Assembly: GCA_963830065.1 (NCBI GenBank)
Contig: CAWHLA010000007.1
Span: 62,001-126,000 of the forward strand
Source: JACCZR01 sp963830065
GTDB lineage: Bacteria; Actinomycetota; Thermoleophilia; Solirubrobacterales; Thermoleophilaceae
DNA length: 64,000 bases
Direction: 5' to 3'
Part shown: positions 63,230 to 64,000 of the stretch, piece after piece
How positions within the stretch are numbered: the first letter of the stretch is position 1
Layout of the letters: each line of letters begins with the position of its first letter
The notes under the pieces: generated by a model
Told to the model about the DNA's origin: nothing
What the model saw: the letters and a program-made list of their open reading frames with translations, nothing else
The model's database searches: none
Program-made: the position numbers and the translations under genes

Positions 63230-63433
63230 CTAGAGCGCCCGAACGTTCACCGCCTTGGGACCCTTGTCCCCGACCTCTTCCTCGTACTCCACCTTGGCGT
63301 TCTCGGTCAGGCTCTTGAAGCCATGGCCGTCGATGCCCGAGTAATGCACGAACAGGTCACGGTCCCCGTCGTCCGGGGTGATGAAGCCGTAGCCCTTCTC
63401 GTCGTTGAACCACTTGACGGTTCCAGTCGGCAT
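63230..63433 (-). CDS. cspA: Cold-shock-domain protein
   Basis: 67 residues from ATG 63433. MPTGTVKWFNDEKGYGFITP contains the RNP1 motif (KGYGFI) and DRDLFVHYSGI the RNP2 motif of the nucleic-acid-binding OB fold. Cold-shock proteins bind single-stranded RNA and keep mRNA open at low temperature. The start lies 9 bp after an AGAGGG site. The 140 bp upstream (63434-63573) is non-coding and would be the 5' leader and promoter region typical of such genes. Confidence 0.95.
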   Translation of the reverse strand: MPTGTVKWFNDEKGYGFITPDDGDRDLFVHYSGIDGHGFKSLTENAKVEYEEEVGDKGPKAVNVRAL

Positions 63434-63573
63434 TTCTTTGGTGCCCTCTTTCTGCAAAGCCGGGCTACGAAATGCGATCCGAACCACGGCACTTGCTGCT
63501 GTTACTGATGACGCCGGCCAGCGGCGCCTCTGACAGAGCGAAACGCTAGCAAGAGATACGGCAGACGGGGTAC

Positions 63574-64000
63574 TCAGCGGCCCTCGAACGTGGCCTTGCC
63601 CGGGCCTTGTTCGAGGAAACTGCGAATGGCTGCTTTCGTGTCATCTGTCTCGAACAGCGGGCCGGCGATCCCCGGCGTGCGCTCGTCGGCACCGCGGGTG
63701 CCCTCGTCGACCTGTGCTCGGACGATCTGCTTGGTTGCGGCCATGGCCAAAGTGGGCCCCGCCGCCAGGCCCCCGGCCAGCTGACGGGCCTGCTCCTCCA
63801 GCTCCACCAGGGGGGCGACGCGGTTGATGACGCCCCATTGGCGCAGGGTCTCCGCCGAGTACAGGTCGCCGGTCATCACCAGCTCGCGGGCGCGGGCGGC
63901 CCCGGCCCGCTCGGTCAGCCGCTGCACACCGCCCATGAAGGGCGTGATCCCCACCACTCGCTCCACCAGGCCGAAGCGGGCGGCGTCGGCGGCGATGATC
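63574..64000 (-). CDS. Enoyl-CoA hydratase/isomerase, N-terminus cut by window edge
   Basis: The frame runs from the stop at 63574 to the window end without break. Visible are DAARFGLVERVVGITPFMGGVQRLTERAGAARARELVMTGD (in part), then NRVAPLVELEEQARQLAGGLA and ATKQIVRA, the C-terminal half of the crotonase fold with the second oxyanion-hole and trimer helices. The first half is outside the window. It would process an acyl-CoA; the subfamily is not recognisable from this part. It is on the same strand as cspA, 141 bp upstream. Confidence 0.85.
   Translation of the reverse strand, partial: IIAADAARFGLVERVVGITPFMGGVQRLTERAGAARARELVMTGDLYSAETLRQWGVINRVAPLVELEEQARQLAGGLAAGPTLAMAATKQIVRAQVDEGTRGADERTPGIAGPLFETDDTKAAIRSFLEQGPGKATFEGR

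Overview
The window is about 70% GC, coding-dense DNA with many 1-16 bp gene overlaps and frequent GTG/TTG starts. Gene content points to an aerobic, heterotrophic actinobacterium, most likely class Thermoleophilia (Solirubrobacterales-like): OpcA-dependent glucose-6-phosphate dehydrogenase, a transaldolase/glucose-6-phosphate isomerase fusion, ROK sugar kinases, a secreted Gly-rich-tailed protein of a type common in that class, and two cytochrome c oxidases. The class assignment is inference from gene content. I saw no rRNA, tRNA, CRISPR array, prophage or insertion sequence.

Layout. 1-2443: an edge-truncated TetR regulator with a triple palindromic operator, a secreted collagen-like protein and a berberine-bridge-type FAD oxidase, the last two frameshifted. 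2444-8573 (minus): two different aconitases separated by a hotdog thioesterase, plus an MBL-fold hydrolase. 8584-11510: RhtA-type exporter divergent from two PLP enzymes of amino-acid breakdown. 11714-20607 (minus): lactone-oxidase-like flavoprotein, secreted M19-like dipeptidase, PAP2/flippase/thioredoxin reductase operon, an SCP2-SCP2-R2lox fusion and an UlaG-like hydrolase. 20629-26076: enoyl-CoA hydratase, then ctaC-ctaD-ctaA-ctaB (A1-type oxidase and heme A synthesis). 26262-33953 (minus, one + methyltransferase inside): GH15 glucoamylase-like, pgl, opcA, zwf, gnd. 34041-38565: mixed small operons. 38575-44636 (minus): tal-pgi fusion, tkt, glk and an unusual Ser/Thr/Cys tripeptide-repeat protein, divergent from a second ROK kinase. 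45619-51247: antiporter, flavoprotein disulfide reductase, MBL protein, thioesterase, lytic transglycosylase, galactokinase. 51260-58298: small oxidase subunits, CBS protein, AraC-like regulator, then the A2-type oxidase operon (ctaC2-ctaD2-double Usp-ctaE-35 aa peptide-inositol phosphatase) and a lipoprotein. 58502-64000: coiled-coil protein, cytochrome c-cupredoxin fusion, glycosyltransferase, STAS protein, infA, cspA and a partial enoyl-CoA hydratase.

How it fits together. Glucose from glucans or transport is phosphorylated by ROK kinases, interconverted by Tal-Pgi and oxidised by Zwf/OpcA-Pgl-Gnd with Tkt recycling carbon; aconitases feed the TCA cycle; electrons leave through two cytochrome c oxidases with a membrane-anchored cytochrome c-cupredoxin as a plausible donor.

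Caution. At least 13 reading-frame breaks were found in nine genes, and every one is repaired by removing a single base (never by adding one). Restored lengths are divisible by three and the joined proteins match their families. This one-sided pattern looks like uncorrected insertion errors in the sequence rather than gene decay, so the affected genes are described as their repaired products.
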